A DNA stretch of 64,000 bases, taken from positions 17,906 to 81,905 of the forward strand of contig NZ_BBWZ01000019.1 of the NCBI RefSeq assembly GCF_001015055.1, given 5' to 3'. This DNA is from Aneurinibacillus tyrosinisolvens (GTDB taxonomy: Bacteria > Bacillota > Bacilli > Aneurinibacillales > Aneurinibacillaceae). Positions 1 through 8,819 of the stretch are shown here, piece by piece. The notes below the pieces were generated by a model. It saw only the letters and a list, made by a program, of their open reading frames with translations. It ran no database searches and was not told the DNA's origin. The first letter of the stretch is position 1; every line of letters begins with the position of its first letter. Both the position numbers and the translations under genes were made by a program.

Positions 1-501
1 GGTAAAATAGAAATCAAAAGCATACCTGATTGGTCACGGTTTCTAGCGAGTTTACGAAATCGGATTATCGGTGGAGAGATACATGAGGAATTTGGAGGAT
101 TCACCAGTGTACCGCTAGGAGAGATAAAGAATTGTTCGGCTATCGCTGTTTTTAAACGGAGCGGAAACCTTTTGGAGCTTGTTTCTTCCGAGGGGGATAC
201 CACACCGGATAGCTTTTATGAACTTGGCGATGAAAGTTCGTTTGTTTCGTTGACTTATCAGCAAGACAGCGACAATGAACAGTTGTATTTCCGCGATACA
301 AAAAGAATGTTCTACCTGACATTCCGTGTAAATGAGTATGTGATATCTTATCACTTCCCGGCGGTTTCTGACTGGAATCAAGAGAAATATAATGATTTCC
401 ATGAGGATATTACCAATGGTATAATTAACACACACGCTAATGTATTGATTTTTGATTTTATGAAACTTATTTTAGGAGGGCTGCAAGATGAACAAGCGTA
501 A
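1..501 (+). CDS. Hypothetical protein, 5' end outside the window
   Basis: The reading frame is open from the first base of the window to a TAA at 499-501, so at least 166 residues are encoded and the true start lies upstream. The protein looks soluble, with alternating short strands and aromatic residues. I see no signal peptide, membrane segment or recognisable motif. It overlaps the next gene by 14 bases, which implies translational coupling. I do not recognise the family. An ATG-initiated reading from 172 would drop sequence that looks equally coding. Confidence 0.6.
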   Translation, partial: GKIEIKSIPDWSRFLASLRNRIIGGEIHEEFGGFTSVPLGEIKNCSAIAVFKRSGNLLELVSSEGDTTPDSFYELGDESSFVSLTYQQDSDNEQLYFRDTKRMFYLTFRVNEYVISYHFPAVSDWNQEKYNDFHEDITNGIINTHANVLIFDFMKLILGGLQDEQA

Positions 502-685
502 TCCTGTTTATGCGTCAAAAAATGGTACTGTTGTAAAGGTAACGGGTCAACCGCCAAAGGATTCCTTGTTATTTGCGACTTCCAGAAAAAGCGTCACTGA
601 AATCAGACGGGAAAAATTAGCTGAGGTAAAAAAGAATAGTGCCACAATCCTCAAAGCAATTGCGGAAGCTACGGCACGTAACTAA
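488..685 (+). CDS. Small hypothetical basic protein (65 aa)
   Basis: This ATG-initiated gene follows AGGAGGG (475-481) and overlaps the stop region of the upstream gene. The product is rich in Lys/Arg/Ala, with a probable C-terminal amphipathic helix (about residues 36-63) and no membrane segment. It is the last gene before a strong terminator, so it closes the operon entering from the left. Function unknown. Confidence 0.65.
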   Translation: MNKRNPVYASKNGTVVKVTGQPPKDSLLFATSRKSVTEIRREKLAEVKKNSATILKAIAEATARN

Positions 686-712
686 TATATTTCTATATTT
701 GAGAACAGTTTT

Positions 713-743
713 GAAGCCTGATACATGATATCAGGCTTCTTTT
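713..743 (+). terminator. Intrinsic terminator
   Basis: Stem GAAGCCTGA / TCAGGCTTC followed by TTTT, just downstream of the 488-685 gene. Confidence 0.8.
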
Positions 744-802
744 AATGTAAAGAGATAAGTAAGGAGGCATTACAACTTAATTTTGAGGATGTGATAATAA
801 AA

Positions 803-836
803 GAAAGGAGCCTACCTACGGCTGACTCCCTTCTAT
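803..836 (-). terminator. Probable intrinsic terminator, minus strand
   Basis: On the minus strand an imperfect stem pairs GGAG..GCC with GGC.CCTT and is followed by a T-rich tail, directly after the stop codon of the secreted protein 843-1490. The stem contains mismatches, so confidence is moderate. Confidence 0.45.
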
Positions 837-842
837 AAATTA

Positions 843-1490
843 TTACTGTTGGTAAAGGCGGTATGGGACTAAAATTTGTACGTTATTTTGTCCAGTATTT
901 GTGATGATTGACTTTTGTCCCGCAGCAATATTATGTAATGTATTAGCAATCACTGTCTTTTCGTTAGAAACAGTGTTAGCTTCTGTATTTTTTAAAACGT
1001 AGTAATACTGTCCGGTTTGCGGTAAGAATGACTGAATGCTTATGGTAAAAGGATGTACATTGATGAACTCTTTTGTCTCTTGGGGAAGAATGGTCGTCTT
1101 TGCAAAAGCTGGTTGTTCACTAGGTTCCCCAATAATACCAGGATCAACTAAAACCGAAATTCCATTTTCTCCTGTATTGGTTACTACAAGTTCGTCACCT
1201 TTAGAAGGGTTAATTTTATGTGTTAAATCTTTGTCTACCTCGTAATTCAGATAAGAATTTGCACCAGTAGGCTTATAAATCACAGAGTCGAATTTGCTAC
1301 CCCCACCAACATATACAGAAGGTAAATCGGTTGTTCCCTCATATATATTCTTGAAAACGAATGACTTCCCAGGTTCAATATAAAATGTATGATCGCTGCA
1401 AGCAAAAGCTTGATTGCCTATCGCATTAACTCCTGTAATTAACACCAGTAACATGACTAGATTGATAAATCCTTTTTTTAGTTTCAACAT
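843..1490 (-). CDS. Secreted hypothetical protein with two beta-rich repeats
   Basis: The 215-residue product starts with a clear Sec signal peptide (basic MLKLKKG, hydrophobic core to about residue 26, AFA-C). The Cys after the cleavage region is not in a good lipobox, so a lipoprotein is possible but not supported. The mature part is beta-rich and contains two related segments, each ending in a T-N-T-G-[EQ]-N motif followed by alternating V/I (about residues 104-115 and 196-208), suggesting a duplicated small beta-sandwich. It is transcribed divergently from the SLH protein at 1800. No enzyme motif is visible. A surface or matrix role is inference. Confidence 0.6.
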   Translation of the reverse strand: MLKLKKGFINLVMLLVLITGVNAIGNQAFACSDHTFYIEPGKSFVFKNIYEGTTDLPSVYVGGGSKFDSVIYKPTGANSYLNYEVDKDLTHKINPSKGDELVVTNTGENGISVLVDPGIIGEPSEQPAFAKTTILPQETKEFINVHPFTISIQSFLPQTGQYYYVLKNTEANTVSNEKTVIANTLHNIAAGQKSIITNTGQNNVQILVPYRLYQQ

Positions 1491-1638
1491 TTTTTCTCCC
1501 TCTACTTTCTTTCAAAATAAAACCATTTATTCCTATTTATTCTAAAGTTGTACCTCCTTTCCATATTTATTGTAGCACCATTATTAGGAACTGAAAAATT
1601 TTCAAGGGTATAAATTCATTTAGTGATAATAAAATTGC

Positions 1639-1689
1639 ACTTTCGGCAAACTTATGGTTTAAAAATATACTTTCGGCAAGGATATGGTT
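1639..1689 (+). repeat. Direct repeat in divergent promoter region
   Basis: Two copies of a 21-bp unit, ACTTTCGGCAA followed by two or three variable bases and TATGGTT, start at 1639 and 1669, a 30-bp period (about three helical turns). They sit in the 309-bp gene-free gap between the divergent genes ending at 1490 and starting at 1800. Such same-face spacing suits a dimeric regulator; this is inferred from arrangement only. Confidence 0.5.
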
Positions 1690-1799
1690 CGATTTCAAAT
1701 GTAATAAATTACCATGAATCTGGTTATTTAAGCATCATTTTCCCTTTATAATTTCGCTAGGAGAAACTAACTTCAACTTTATAAGGGGATGTAGGTAGT

Positions 1800-4244
1800 A
1801 TGAAAAAGGAAAAATCTTCTCAAACAAAAATGAAATTTAAAATACCGGCAATGGCCGTATTAGCCACATCGGTTTTACTCTCAAACTTTACGGCTGCTAT
1901 TCCGGCATTTGCAGCAGAGACAGGCACAATCGTTGTTTCGGGTGAACATACCGAGCTATCTCATATCACAGCGATAGTAGCGAAGGCTGAACAAACGAGA
2001 AATATGGATGATTTAATTCATGCTAGACAGGACGTTAACGAAATGTTGGAAAGTCCTCAGAAAGTAACCTTTCAAAACCGCCTTCGTTCAGTAGAAAGAC
2101 TATTGATTAACGGAGTTCTATTGGATGACGCCAAATTTTATGTTTCTCTTGTTGAACAATGCTTGTGTACAGATGTATTTAAAGTTGCACAAGCGTATGT
2201 GAGCGAGTTGAAAGACGGACCGGATAAGGATGCATTAGGTGTTCGCCTTGAGGCTGTGCAATATAAAATCGAACACAAAAGCGAGAATACAGCCCTGGCG
2301 AGTGCAGCAGCAGCGGTAGAACAAGCGGAAAAGGTAGGCAATCAGGAAATCGTAAGTTATGCGAAATACCTTGTTCAATCCTTACCTAATGGTGACATTA
2401 AAACCAATTTATTAAATCGCTTGGAGGCTCTTCAAAGCCGCTTAAATGCTACCTTATCAACTGCCCAATCAGCAGTTAGTAAAGCAGAAAGTACTCATTT
2501 AAAAGAAGATTTTACGACAGCTGATACATTGGTAAAAGCATTACCGGGGTCACCGGACAAACAATTACTGTTAGACCGCTTATCATTTCTCCAATTACAG
2601 CTCGTTGATTCCAATATAGGTGATAGCGCAACAGACAGCCCGGAGTCCATAACACAAGCAACACAAGCTGTTTCTTATGCTGAAAGCGTAAGGACGACAG
2701 CTGCATATAACACTGCACTTAATCTGGTTAACCAATTGTCATCCGGAACGACAAAAACAGCACTCTTAGATCGTTTAGATGCTATAAATTTTGTGTCAGA
2801 TACAGAAACGAAATCGGAATATATGTTAGCGGAAGAAGCGGTAAAGACTGCCGAATATGTTCGTACACAGGCCAATTACGATAAAGCGAAGAGCTTCGTA
2901 GACAAACTTGTAACGGGATCGGATAAGGATATTCTTATTAAACGCCTGTCTGTGGTGAAGGCTTATTTAGATAAAATCAGCCCAGGACAAACCGTGCCAC
3001 AGACCCCAGGACAAACAGGGCCACAAAACATTGAAGATGCGCTTAAAAATGCAGAGGATAAAGTGAAATTAGCGGAATCCACTCGTTCGTTAGCTAACTA
3101 TGATACCGCTAAGTCTGCCGTGGATGCTCTTCCATCTAATTCTGCAAAAGTTATATTTCTTCATCGATTAGCGGTAGTCAAGGCTTATTTAGATGAACAA
3201 TCAGAGACGAGCAAATATAATGAAGCAATTAATAGTGCAATCGATAAAGTAGGAAGAGCTGAATCAAGTCGCACAAAAGAAACATATGACTTAGCGAAAT
3301 ACTTCGTGGATGCTTTACCTTCAAGTGCTGAAAAATCCACCCTGCTGAATCGTCTGAGTGTGGTAGAGGATTATCTTGCAGAGAAAGAAAAAGTAGATAA
3401 AGATGCTGGTGTTATTTCTTCTGCATCGGTTTCTGTATCTAAAGCGGAATTGAATCGTATACAGGCGAACTATGATGCTGCTAAAAAGCTTGTAGATGCT
3501 TTGCCAGAAAGTGATTCTAAAAGAACATTACTCAATCGCTTAGCAACCATCCAAAAGTATCTGGACGGCCAAAACAGCACAACAACACCTAACGCATCTA
3601 CAACTTCTCCAACAGGTACAGCGACCATAAACCCGCCAGTTAATCCAAACGTGGTAATTAAGGTGACGAACGGCGTTGTAAAGTCTCAAGCTCAGGAAGC
3701 AGCCGAAAAGCAAATCTTAGCTACTTTGCAAAAGCATTGGGTTAAAACGGAAATGCAAAACCTAATGGAACGGAATATCTTTATTTGGGATAATGCCCAA
3801 ACCTTTAAGCCGAATGAAAAGGTAACACAGGAAGAATTTGTTGCTTTACTTGCCCGCGCTTATGAAACCAATATGGCATCGGTAAATCCGGGTGTTCTAA
3901 AAGGGAAATATGCATCTGAAATTCGAGTGGGGCTTGATAAGGGCTTTATCAAGGGTACAGAGTCCTTGAAAAAACCTATCACACGTGAAGAAGCGGTAAG
4001 AATGCTTGTGCGTGCGCTCAGAACAAAAGCGAATATTGTTACGCCGTCGACCAACCTGGTTCAAAATTACAAGGATGGAAGTAAAATCGGTGTCATGGCG
4101 CGATCTGATTTTAACTATGCCCTGCACACAAAACTGATTTACGGTGATACAAAACGAAATCTTAATGCTCAAGGTTCAGTGACCAAAGCAGAAGCGATCG
4201 CTTTTGTGAGCCGTTTGTTAGATAAGATACCTGTTCAAAAATAA
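1800..4244 (+). CDS. S-layer-homology protein with nine helical repeats
   Basis: The 814-residue product has a long signal peptide (to about residue 39, AFA-A). It is followed by nine tandem repeats of about 50-60 residues (about 48-600). Each repeat matches V..AE..R....YD.AK..V..LP.S..K..LL.RL..V..YL and should fold as a helical hairpin. A Pro/Thr/Asn linker (about 600-625) leads to three SLH modules (about 640-812), the last ending in an SVTKAEAIAFVSRLL-type motif. SLH domains bind pyruvylated secondary wall polymer, so the protein should be held on the cell surface with an elongated stalk. The later repeats (6-9) are the most alike, suggesting recent expansion. Start ATG follows AAGGGGATG. 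The binding partner is unknown. Confidence 0.85.
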   Translation: MKKEKSSQTKMKFKIPAMAVLATSVLLSNFTAAIPAFAAETGTIVVSGEHTELSHITAIVAKAEQTRNMDDLIHARQDVNEMLESPQKVTFQNRLRSVERLLINGVLLDDAKFYVSLVEQCLCTDVFKVAQAYVSELKDGPDKDALGVRLEAVQYKIEHKSENTALASAAAAVEQAEKVGNQEIVSYAKYLVQSLPNGDIKTNLLNRLEALQSRLNATLSTAQSAVSKAESTHLKEDFTTADTLVKALPGSPDKQLLLDRLSFLQLQLVDSNIGDSATDSPESITQATQAVSYAESVRTTAAYNTALNLVNQLSSGTTKTALLDRLDAINFVSDTETKSEYMLAEEAVKTAEYVRTQANYDKAKSFVDKLVTGSDKDILIKRLSVVKAYLDKISPGQTVPQTPGQTGPQNIEDALKNAEDKVKLAESTRSLANYDTAKSAVDALPSNSAKVIFLHRLAVVKAYLDEQSETSKYNEAINSAIDKVGRAESSRTKETYDLAKYFVDALPSSAEKSTLLNRLSVVEDYLAEKEKVDKDAGVISSASVSVSKAELNRIQANYDAAKKLVDALPESDSKRTLLNRLATIQKYLDGQNSTTTPNASTTSPTGTATINPPVNPNVVIKVTNGVVKSQAQEAAEKQILATLQKHWVKTEMQNLMERNIFIWDNAQTFKPNEKVTQEEFVALLARAYETNMASVNPGVLKGKYASEIRVGLDKGFIKGTESLKKPITREEAVRMLVRALRTKANIVTPSTNLVQNYKDGSKIGVMARSDFNYALHTKLIYGDTKRNLNAQGSVTKAEAIAFVSRLLDKIPVQK

Positions 4245-4256
4245 GAAACATAGTAG

Positions 4257-4294
4257 GGCCTGCGGGAAGCAATCCCTCGCAGGCTTCTTTTTTA
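4257..4294 (+). terminator. Intrinsic terminator
   Basis: GC-rich stem GCCTGCG / CGCAGGC with a T-run (CTTCTTTTTT), directly after the SLH gene. It also lies just before the SD of the NERD gene, so it may act as that gene's leader terminator. Confidence 0.85.
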
Positions 4295-4313
4295 AAGAGA
4301 GGTGGAATCATCA

Positions 4314-5303
4314 TTGGCAACTGTAAGAGAAGCAGATAACCCATTAATTTTAGAATCAGCTAAAGTTGAAATGTCACGCAAATGGCGTGAGTTTATCCCA
4401 TTTATATTCTATGGAGTGGCGGTTATCTACTTTTTGGTTATGCGCTCATTTGAAGGGATAGCTGCCCTCCTATTTCTTTTTGGAATGTTGTTTCAGAATA
4501 AGTTATGGGTACAAAAAAGAAAAAGGGAACAACTTCAAAGTGTAGCAATAAAGGAGTCCGAAAGCGCGTCGATCCTGCGGGATTTGCCGGATGACTGTTT
4601 TTTGATTAACGATGCAGTGATACCTTTAAAAAACGGACAGAAAACGAAAATAGATCATATCGTCCTCACTAGGGCAGGGATATTTGTTATCGAATTGAAC
4701 AATGCGGTTGGTCAAATTGAAGGAAGTTGCGATTCAGTAATCCAGCAATGGCGCCAGGTTATCCAAACGAGCACCAAAGAAGTGAAGAGGCCGTTTAACA
4801 ATCCAATTGCTCATATAACAACGAGTGCAAATCGCTTACAGGACTATTTAGTTCAGAAAGGAATTAAAAATGTACCTGCCATTCACTCCATCGTTATGTT
4901 TACTAATAAAAACATTGATTTAAAGATAACAAAAAGAGGGAGTGTCCCAGTAGCGATTCGGGAAGAAGTTAATTTTCATATTCGCAAAATGCCAGCTATG
5001 TATTCGGATGAACAATTAAATAAAGTGTTACCTTTACTTTGGGATATGCCGGAACGGAAAATTGTAAAAAAAGAGGAGTATGTTCCTTTAGTCGATTCGG
5101 TAACACTGTTCGGTGCATATGTCTATGCAGCCACTTTGTTCTGCCTTATTACTCTGCTTGTCCATTTTAATGTCGCAAATGCCGGTTACATGGATTGGGG
5201 AGATATTTTCAATCAAACCTCCGCTTCTTTTCTCTTTTCTGCAAATATAGCGGTATTGGGTTACGCGGTAAAAATGTTTCTGACCTATAAGGGCAAATTG
5301 TAG
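4314..5303 (+). CDS. NERD-domain membrane protein
   Basis: I place the start at TTG 4314 because AGAGGTGG (4297-4304) is correctly spaced for it; a GTG at 4302 lies inside that ribosome binding site. The protein has two N-terminal membrane segments (about residues 28-65). A NERD (nuclease-related) domain follows (about 93-235), with the core D-H-I-V-L-T..G-I-F-V-I-E-L-N-N. Two C-terminal membrane segments lie after about residue 260. In the related protein at 48066 the equivalent motif is the canonical IESKN. Here the catalytic-type Lys is replaced (ELNN), so nuclease activity is doubtful. The NERD core probably faces the cytoplasm. Function on the element is unknown. Confidence 0.75.
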   Translation: MATVREADNPLILESAKVEMSRKWREFIPFIFYGVAVIYFLVMRSFEGIAALLFLFGMLFQNKLWVQKRKREQLQSVAIKESESASILRDLPDDCFLINDAVIPLKNGQKTKIDHIVLTRAGIFVIELNNAVGQIEGSCDSVIQQWRQVIQTSTKEVKRPFNNPIAHITTSANRLQDYLVQKGIKNVPAIHSIVMFTNKNIDLKITKRGSVPVAIREEVNFHIRKMPAMYSDEQLNKVLPLLWDMPERKIVKKEEYVPLVDSVTLFGAYVYAATLFCLITLLVHFNVANAGYMDWGDIFNQTSASFLFSANIAVLGYAVKMFLTYKGKL

Positions 5304-5466
5304 TTTGATATTGTTAACTCAAAAAAGAAGGCAGGTATGGTTACTTACCCTTAATTCATGACGAATTTAATCAAGGATCTACACAAGGTATAATAAAGTC
5401 ATTTGAAAAATAGGCCCTGTTATCATTCGATGTTGATTTTAGGGTTGATTTTGGCATTAAATAATA

Positions 5467-5498
5467 AAAAGCCACCTAATATTAGGGTGGCTTTTTAT
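5467..5498. terminator. Bidirectional intrinsic terminator
   Basis: AAAAAGCCACC / GGTGGCTTTTT perfect stem with A-run and T-run on either side. It serves the NERD gene on the plus strand and the membrane-protein gene 5573-5971 on the minus strand. Confidence 0.8.
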
Positions 5499-5572
5499 GC
5501 TTTATTGCACTAACCATTCCCGTTAGCACAATAACTACCTCATTTGAATACTTGCCTAAAACTATATTTATT

Positions 5573-5971
5573 TTAACCTTTTACCCAGTATCTCCATCCT
5601 AAACCAAATACAATGCCAGAAACACCAAAAAACAATGTAATTGGCAGTGATCCTTTAATGTATTCCGTTAATGTTGTACTTGAAATGAAACCACCAAGGA
5701 CAGATCCTATGACTAAAAACGAACAAATACAAAAAATCAAACAGGAGAAAAGTGCATGAAGAAGAGGATAATCGAATGTTTTACTTTTGTTTTTTATGAA
5801 ATCCACTAATGAATAAGTTAAAGGAACACATAAAAAGAGATAAATAATAGTGCCGCCATACAAAATCAACCTCACATCATCCTTAGTATAGGGATAGACG
5901 AGAATAAGAAAAAGGAATCCAATTATGTAAGAAAATACGATAGAAAAAGCTGCTTTAGCTTTATGTTTCAT
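5573..5971 (-). CDS. Four-helix membrane protein, unknown
   Basis: A 132-residue protein with four predicted transmembrane helices (about residues 8-26, 36-56, 68-92, 106-126) and short loops with Lys/Arg on the cytoplasmic side. It starts at ATG 5971 after a plausible AGGGGTTTC SD on the minus strand. It stands alone between bidirectional terminators. No family motif is visible. Confidence 0.6.
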   Translation of the reverse strand: MKHKAKAAFSIVFSYIIGFLFLILVYPYTKDDVRLILYGGTIIYLFLCVPLTYSLVDFIKNKSKTFDYPLLHALFSCLIFCICSFLVIGSVLGGFISSTTLTEYIKGSLPITLFFGVSGIVFGLGWRYWVKG

Positions 5972-6291
5972 TGAAACCCCTCCATCTTGACTGTATTACA
6001 AAGGATAATTTAGCATATTTTTAATAATTAAACAATTTTTAACAGTACGGTTACTGTTCTTTATTCAACTAAACTGCCCGATAGTTGAATAAATAAAAAA
6101 CGACTTCCATAACAGCCGTACTTCACTACCGCTAGTTAGATAAGATTGTTCAGAAATAGTTATCTGAACTTTTATGTTTTATTATTTAATTGAGATATGA
6201 TTTTTCCTTTTTTGTTTAATCTTCTATTTATTCTGTTTTATACTACTATAAATATGGTAAAAAGAAGTAAAAAAGGTAAGGTGTGTAATAA
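5972..6291. other. Gene-free AT-rich intergenic segment
   Basis: I see no gene of 30 codons with a ribosome binding site in this 320-bp stretch. It holds short palindromic pieces built on CTGCCCGATAGTTGAAT and related CTAAC/GTTAG arms. Similar pieces occur at 5507-5530, 6688-6706 and 8397-8413, so this is a dispersed short intergenic repeat rather than a gene. Confidence 0.4.
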
Positions 6292-6621
6292 ATGTATTCA
6301 CTTAATACCGATAAATTAAAAGAATGGAAGGAAGTGTATGAAAAAATTGAAAAAAATTGGAGACAGATTGAACAAAGAACGGTCTTTGATCTAGACGGAT
6401 TCGGGCTTGTTAATTTTGTAGGTGTTGAATCTATCATTCAAGAGTTAGAATCTTTATTGTCCAATATAAAAAATGCAGCTGTTGAAATAAATTTCGTTGC
6501 CATAGAAGCGATACAACTTAATCCGAAAACACAGGAGTGGGAAGATAAATATTATAATCTGCGTAATTTTGAGAAGGGAGTCGAGAAATTACTGACCGAA
6601 CTTCGTTCACTCGTTGTTTAA
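6292..6621 (+). CDS. Small charged coiled-coil protein, unknown
   Basis: A 109-residue soluble protein rich in Glu, Lys and hydrophobic heptads, especially at residues 5-25 and 80-105. It is bracketed by its own promoter region and a perfect terminator at 6630. The SD (AAGGTAAGGTG) is 12-13 bases from the ATG and not strong. No recognised domain. Confidence 0.5.
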   Translation: MYSLNTDKLKEWKEVYEKIEKNWRQIEQRTVFDLDGFGLVNFVGVESIIQELESLLSNIKNAAVEINFVAIEAIQLNPKTQEWEDKYYNLRNFEKGVEKLLTELRSLVV

Positions 6622-6629
6622 TACATAAA

Positions 6630-6668
6630 AAGAGCCGACCTAATTCAAAAATTGGATCGGCTCTTTTC
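6630..6668. terminator. Intrinsic terminator
   Basis: Long stem AAAGAGCCGA / TCGGCTCTTTT around the loop AATTCAAAAATT, following the 6292-6621 gene; usable from both sides. Confidence 0.8.
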
Positions 6669-6770
6669 AAGTTTTGCTACTTTTATTTCACTAACGATTT
6701 CCGTTAGCTTAATAAACATATTCACGCTTTAAGCTTTCATTTTGTGCGAATTTGCCTTGCTATCCAACGG

Positions 6771-6795
6771 TAAAAAAGCAGAGCATAAGCCCTGC
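6771..6795 (-). terminator. Intrinsic terminator, minus strand
   Basis: Minus-strand stem GCAGGGC / GCTCTGC followed by TTTTTT, downstream of the SLH gene 6886-8286. Confidence 0.65.
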
Positions 6796-6885
6796 CCTCA
6801 TATCATATTTAACTTCTTCCATTGTTTCTTATCACAATAGAAGAGACATAGAAGTGCCTTTTTCCACCTCATGAAAGCCACCCCT

Positions 6886-8286
6886 TTACTTTACAATAAA
6901 CCCTACCGACGTGTTATCTAGTTCTAATGAACCTGTAGTAGCATCGTAGACAAGTGACGCCCCTATCGAAAGCCCCTTGGACGTTTTCGTAAATACGTCC
7001 ATACCCAAAGTACCTCCAAATACAGCTTTATAAGGCTTGGACATATTCACATCAATCGGTTGCATAGGATTGATTCCAGTATATTGTCCAATTTGGTTTG
7101 CTGAAATCGAAGGTATCGTTGTTTCGTACTTACCATCAGAACGTTTAACAGAATTTAATAAAGAAGGTAATATCTTCTTAATTAAATCTATACTAATTTG
7201 CGGTGTTATACCAGTTCTAGCCGTTTCAAAATCTGTATGGATTATAGCTTCATCGTACATATACTTATAATGTTCAGGTTTTAAATTAGATGATTTTATA
7301 ACCCTTGGAAAAGGTGAACCTTTGAGTGAAGCATAAGTCTGATTAAGCATTTTTGATACAGGGTCCACTTGAACTGGAATATTCGAAGGAGCAGGATTCT
7401 TTAAATTCTCTTCCTTTGAATTAACTTCTAACGATATTGGAAAATACATTCCTCTCAATTCAACATACTTTATAACCCCAGGTGGCTTATTCTCATTAAT
7501 TGACTCGTTCCATTTTGCTTTAGGAATCGGTAAGTACAACTCGTTCAGCGATAAACCCGCAACAGTTTTGGCTACTGGAGCAGGGGTCGGCTGTGGAGTA
7601 GGTACAGGAGCCGTTGGGGTAGGTGCTTCATACTTCTCCGTAGCAGGGTTATGTTCAATTACATTCGGACGATTTTCTGCACGTATTCCAAGTCCTTTAT
7701 CCGATAGATTCTTTAAGAACGCGACCGCTTCTGCACGAGTCATAGTTCCGTTCGCTTCGTATCCGGTAATTGTTTTACCGCTACGTCCAGCCGATAAACC
7801 CAACTCATATAGCATAGCGATTGCATCCGATGTTTCATAGTTTTTACCCAGCGTAGAAGCAAGGATAATAGCTACCCCACCACGGTTCAAAGGTTTGTTC
7901 CTTTGATTAAGGTCAGTGTAACCACCTACTGCTACGTTATATGTTTTCGCTACATCATAGCTCGGATCACTCCAATGGGCGGGTTTTACTTTTGAGTTTC
8001 GATTTTGTAAATCCGCCTTTGTATTCGGAAAGAAACGGACAAGCATGGAAAGAAACTCAGCTTCCGTTATCGTTCCATTCGGTTTAAGAGTGCCGTCATT
8101 ATAACCTGCTATTATATTGTTTCTAACGCCCCAATCAACAGAACTATAGTACCATTCATTCGTTTTAACATCTTTGAAACTAGAAGCTGACAAACCGCCA
8201 GCATATACTGGTACTACAAAGCTAGTAGCGAGGACAGCAATTGTTAACCCAGTTTTTACTTTCTTGATTATCCCCAACACGTTCAC
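6886..8286 (-). CDS. SLH-domain surface protein with C-terminal unknown domain
   Basis: The 466-residue product has a signal peptide (cleavage near residue 29, VYA-G). Three N-terminal SLH modules follow (about 33-205): the first contains F.DV...EWYYSSVDWG, the last ends TMTRAEAVAFLKNL. Next comes a Pro-rich linker of PTP repeats (about 222-240), then a 220-residue domain I do not recognise. The order (SLH first) is opposite to the protein at 1800, but the cell-wall anchoring role should be the same. The C-terminal domain is polar and beta-rich with few Cys. Its ligand or activity is unknown. Confidence 0.8.
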   Translation of the reverse strand: MNVLGIIKKVKTGLTIAVLATSFVVPVYAGGLSASSFKDVKTNEWYYSSVDWGVRNNIIAGYNDGTLKPNGTITEAEFLSMLVRFFPNTKADLQNRNSKVKPAHWSDPSYDVAKTYNVAVGGYTDLNQRNKPLNRGGVAIILASTLGKNYETSDAIAMLYELGLSAGRSGKTITGYEANGTMTRAEAVAFLKNLSDKGLGIRAENRPNVIEHNPATEKYEAPTPTAPVPTPQPTPAPVAKTVAGLSLNELYLPIPKAKWNESINENKPPGVIKYVELRGMYFPISLEVNSKEENLKNPAPSNIPVQVDPVSKMLNQTYASLKGSPFPRVIKSSNLKPEHYKYMYDEAIIHTDFETARTGITPQISIDLIKKILPSLLNSVKRSDGKYETTIPSISANQIGQYTGINPMQPIDVNMSKPYKAVFGGTLGMDVFTKTSKGLSIGASLVYDATTGSLELDNTSVGFIVK

Positions 8287-8450
8287 CTTCCTATGATAAA
8301 TTACCTACCAAGCTATTATATCGGTAAAAATTCAGAAGAAAATTATTTTTAGCAAATTTCTCTAAGCCAAAATAGGTTTCAGGATATTAAATATTACTGC
8401 CCGTTAGTTGAGCAAAGAAACTCAGCAATGACGTTTAATAGAGCTAAAAA

Positions 8451-8486
8451 ATAATAAAGTCATTTAAATAAATAATAAAGTCATTT
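8451..8486 (+). repeat. Tandem copy of an AATAAAGTCATTT motif
   Basis: ATAATAAAGTCATTT occurs at 8451-8465 and again at 8472-8486, and a third copy lies at 5391-5404, in each case shortly before an intrinsic terminator. Its role is unknown. Confidence 0.4.
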
Positions 8487-8524
8487 AAAACTCCCCCTCA
8501 TTACCAGGTAAGAGGGGAGTTTTG
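8486..8524 (-). terminator. Intrinsic terminator, minus strand
   Basis: Stem AACTCCCC / GGGGAGTT with flanking T-runs, directly downstream (minus strand) of the gene 8525-8803. Confidence 0.75.
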
Positions 8525-8803
8525 TTAAGTAAATTCTTTATTAATTGCATCAACTAAAATATCTATGGAAACATCATGCCCTCGCCATTGCGAGAAGTCG
8601 TATTTGAGAATGCTATCCGGCATCATGACCTTAAGAATATCCATATTGGCTACAATCTCTTCCCTGTGTTGCATATAGGTGGAAGCTGGTTTTACACTAA
8701 CCTCAATACCGTTTCCTGAATGGATGATGTACACATGATCGTTATTTTCATTTGCTTGTTTTGCTGCGTTGACTAGTTTTTCTTTTGTTAGCATATGATT
8801 CAC
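8525..8803 (-). CDS. Small hypothetical protein (92 aa)
   Basis: A soluble acidic/mixed protein with no motif I recognise. Met-4 (start at 8794) is an alternative start. It lies 16 bases downstream of the methyltransferase gene on the same strand and shares its terminator, so it is probably co-transcribed with it. A role as an accessory factor to the methylase is only positional inference. Confidence 0.55.
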   Translation of the reverse strand: MNHMLTKEKLVNAAKQANENNDHVYIIHSGNGIEVSVKPASTYMQHREEIVANMDILKVMMPDSILKYDFSQWRGHDVSIDILVDAINKEFT

Positions 8804-8819
8804 TCTACCTTAAGAACGC

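Noticed and set aside
9..435. Long minus-strand frames opposite the first gene and many similar shadow frames
   Set aside because: They lie opposite better-supported genes, lack ribosome binding sites and have low-complexity composition.
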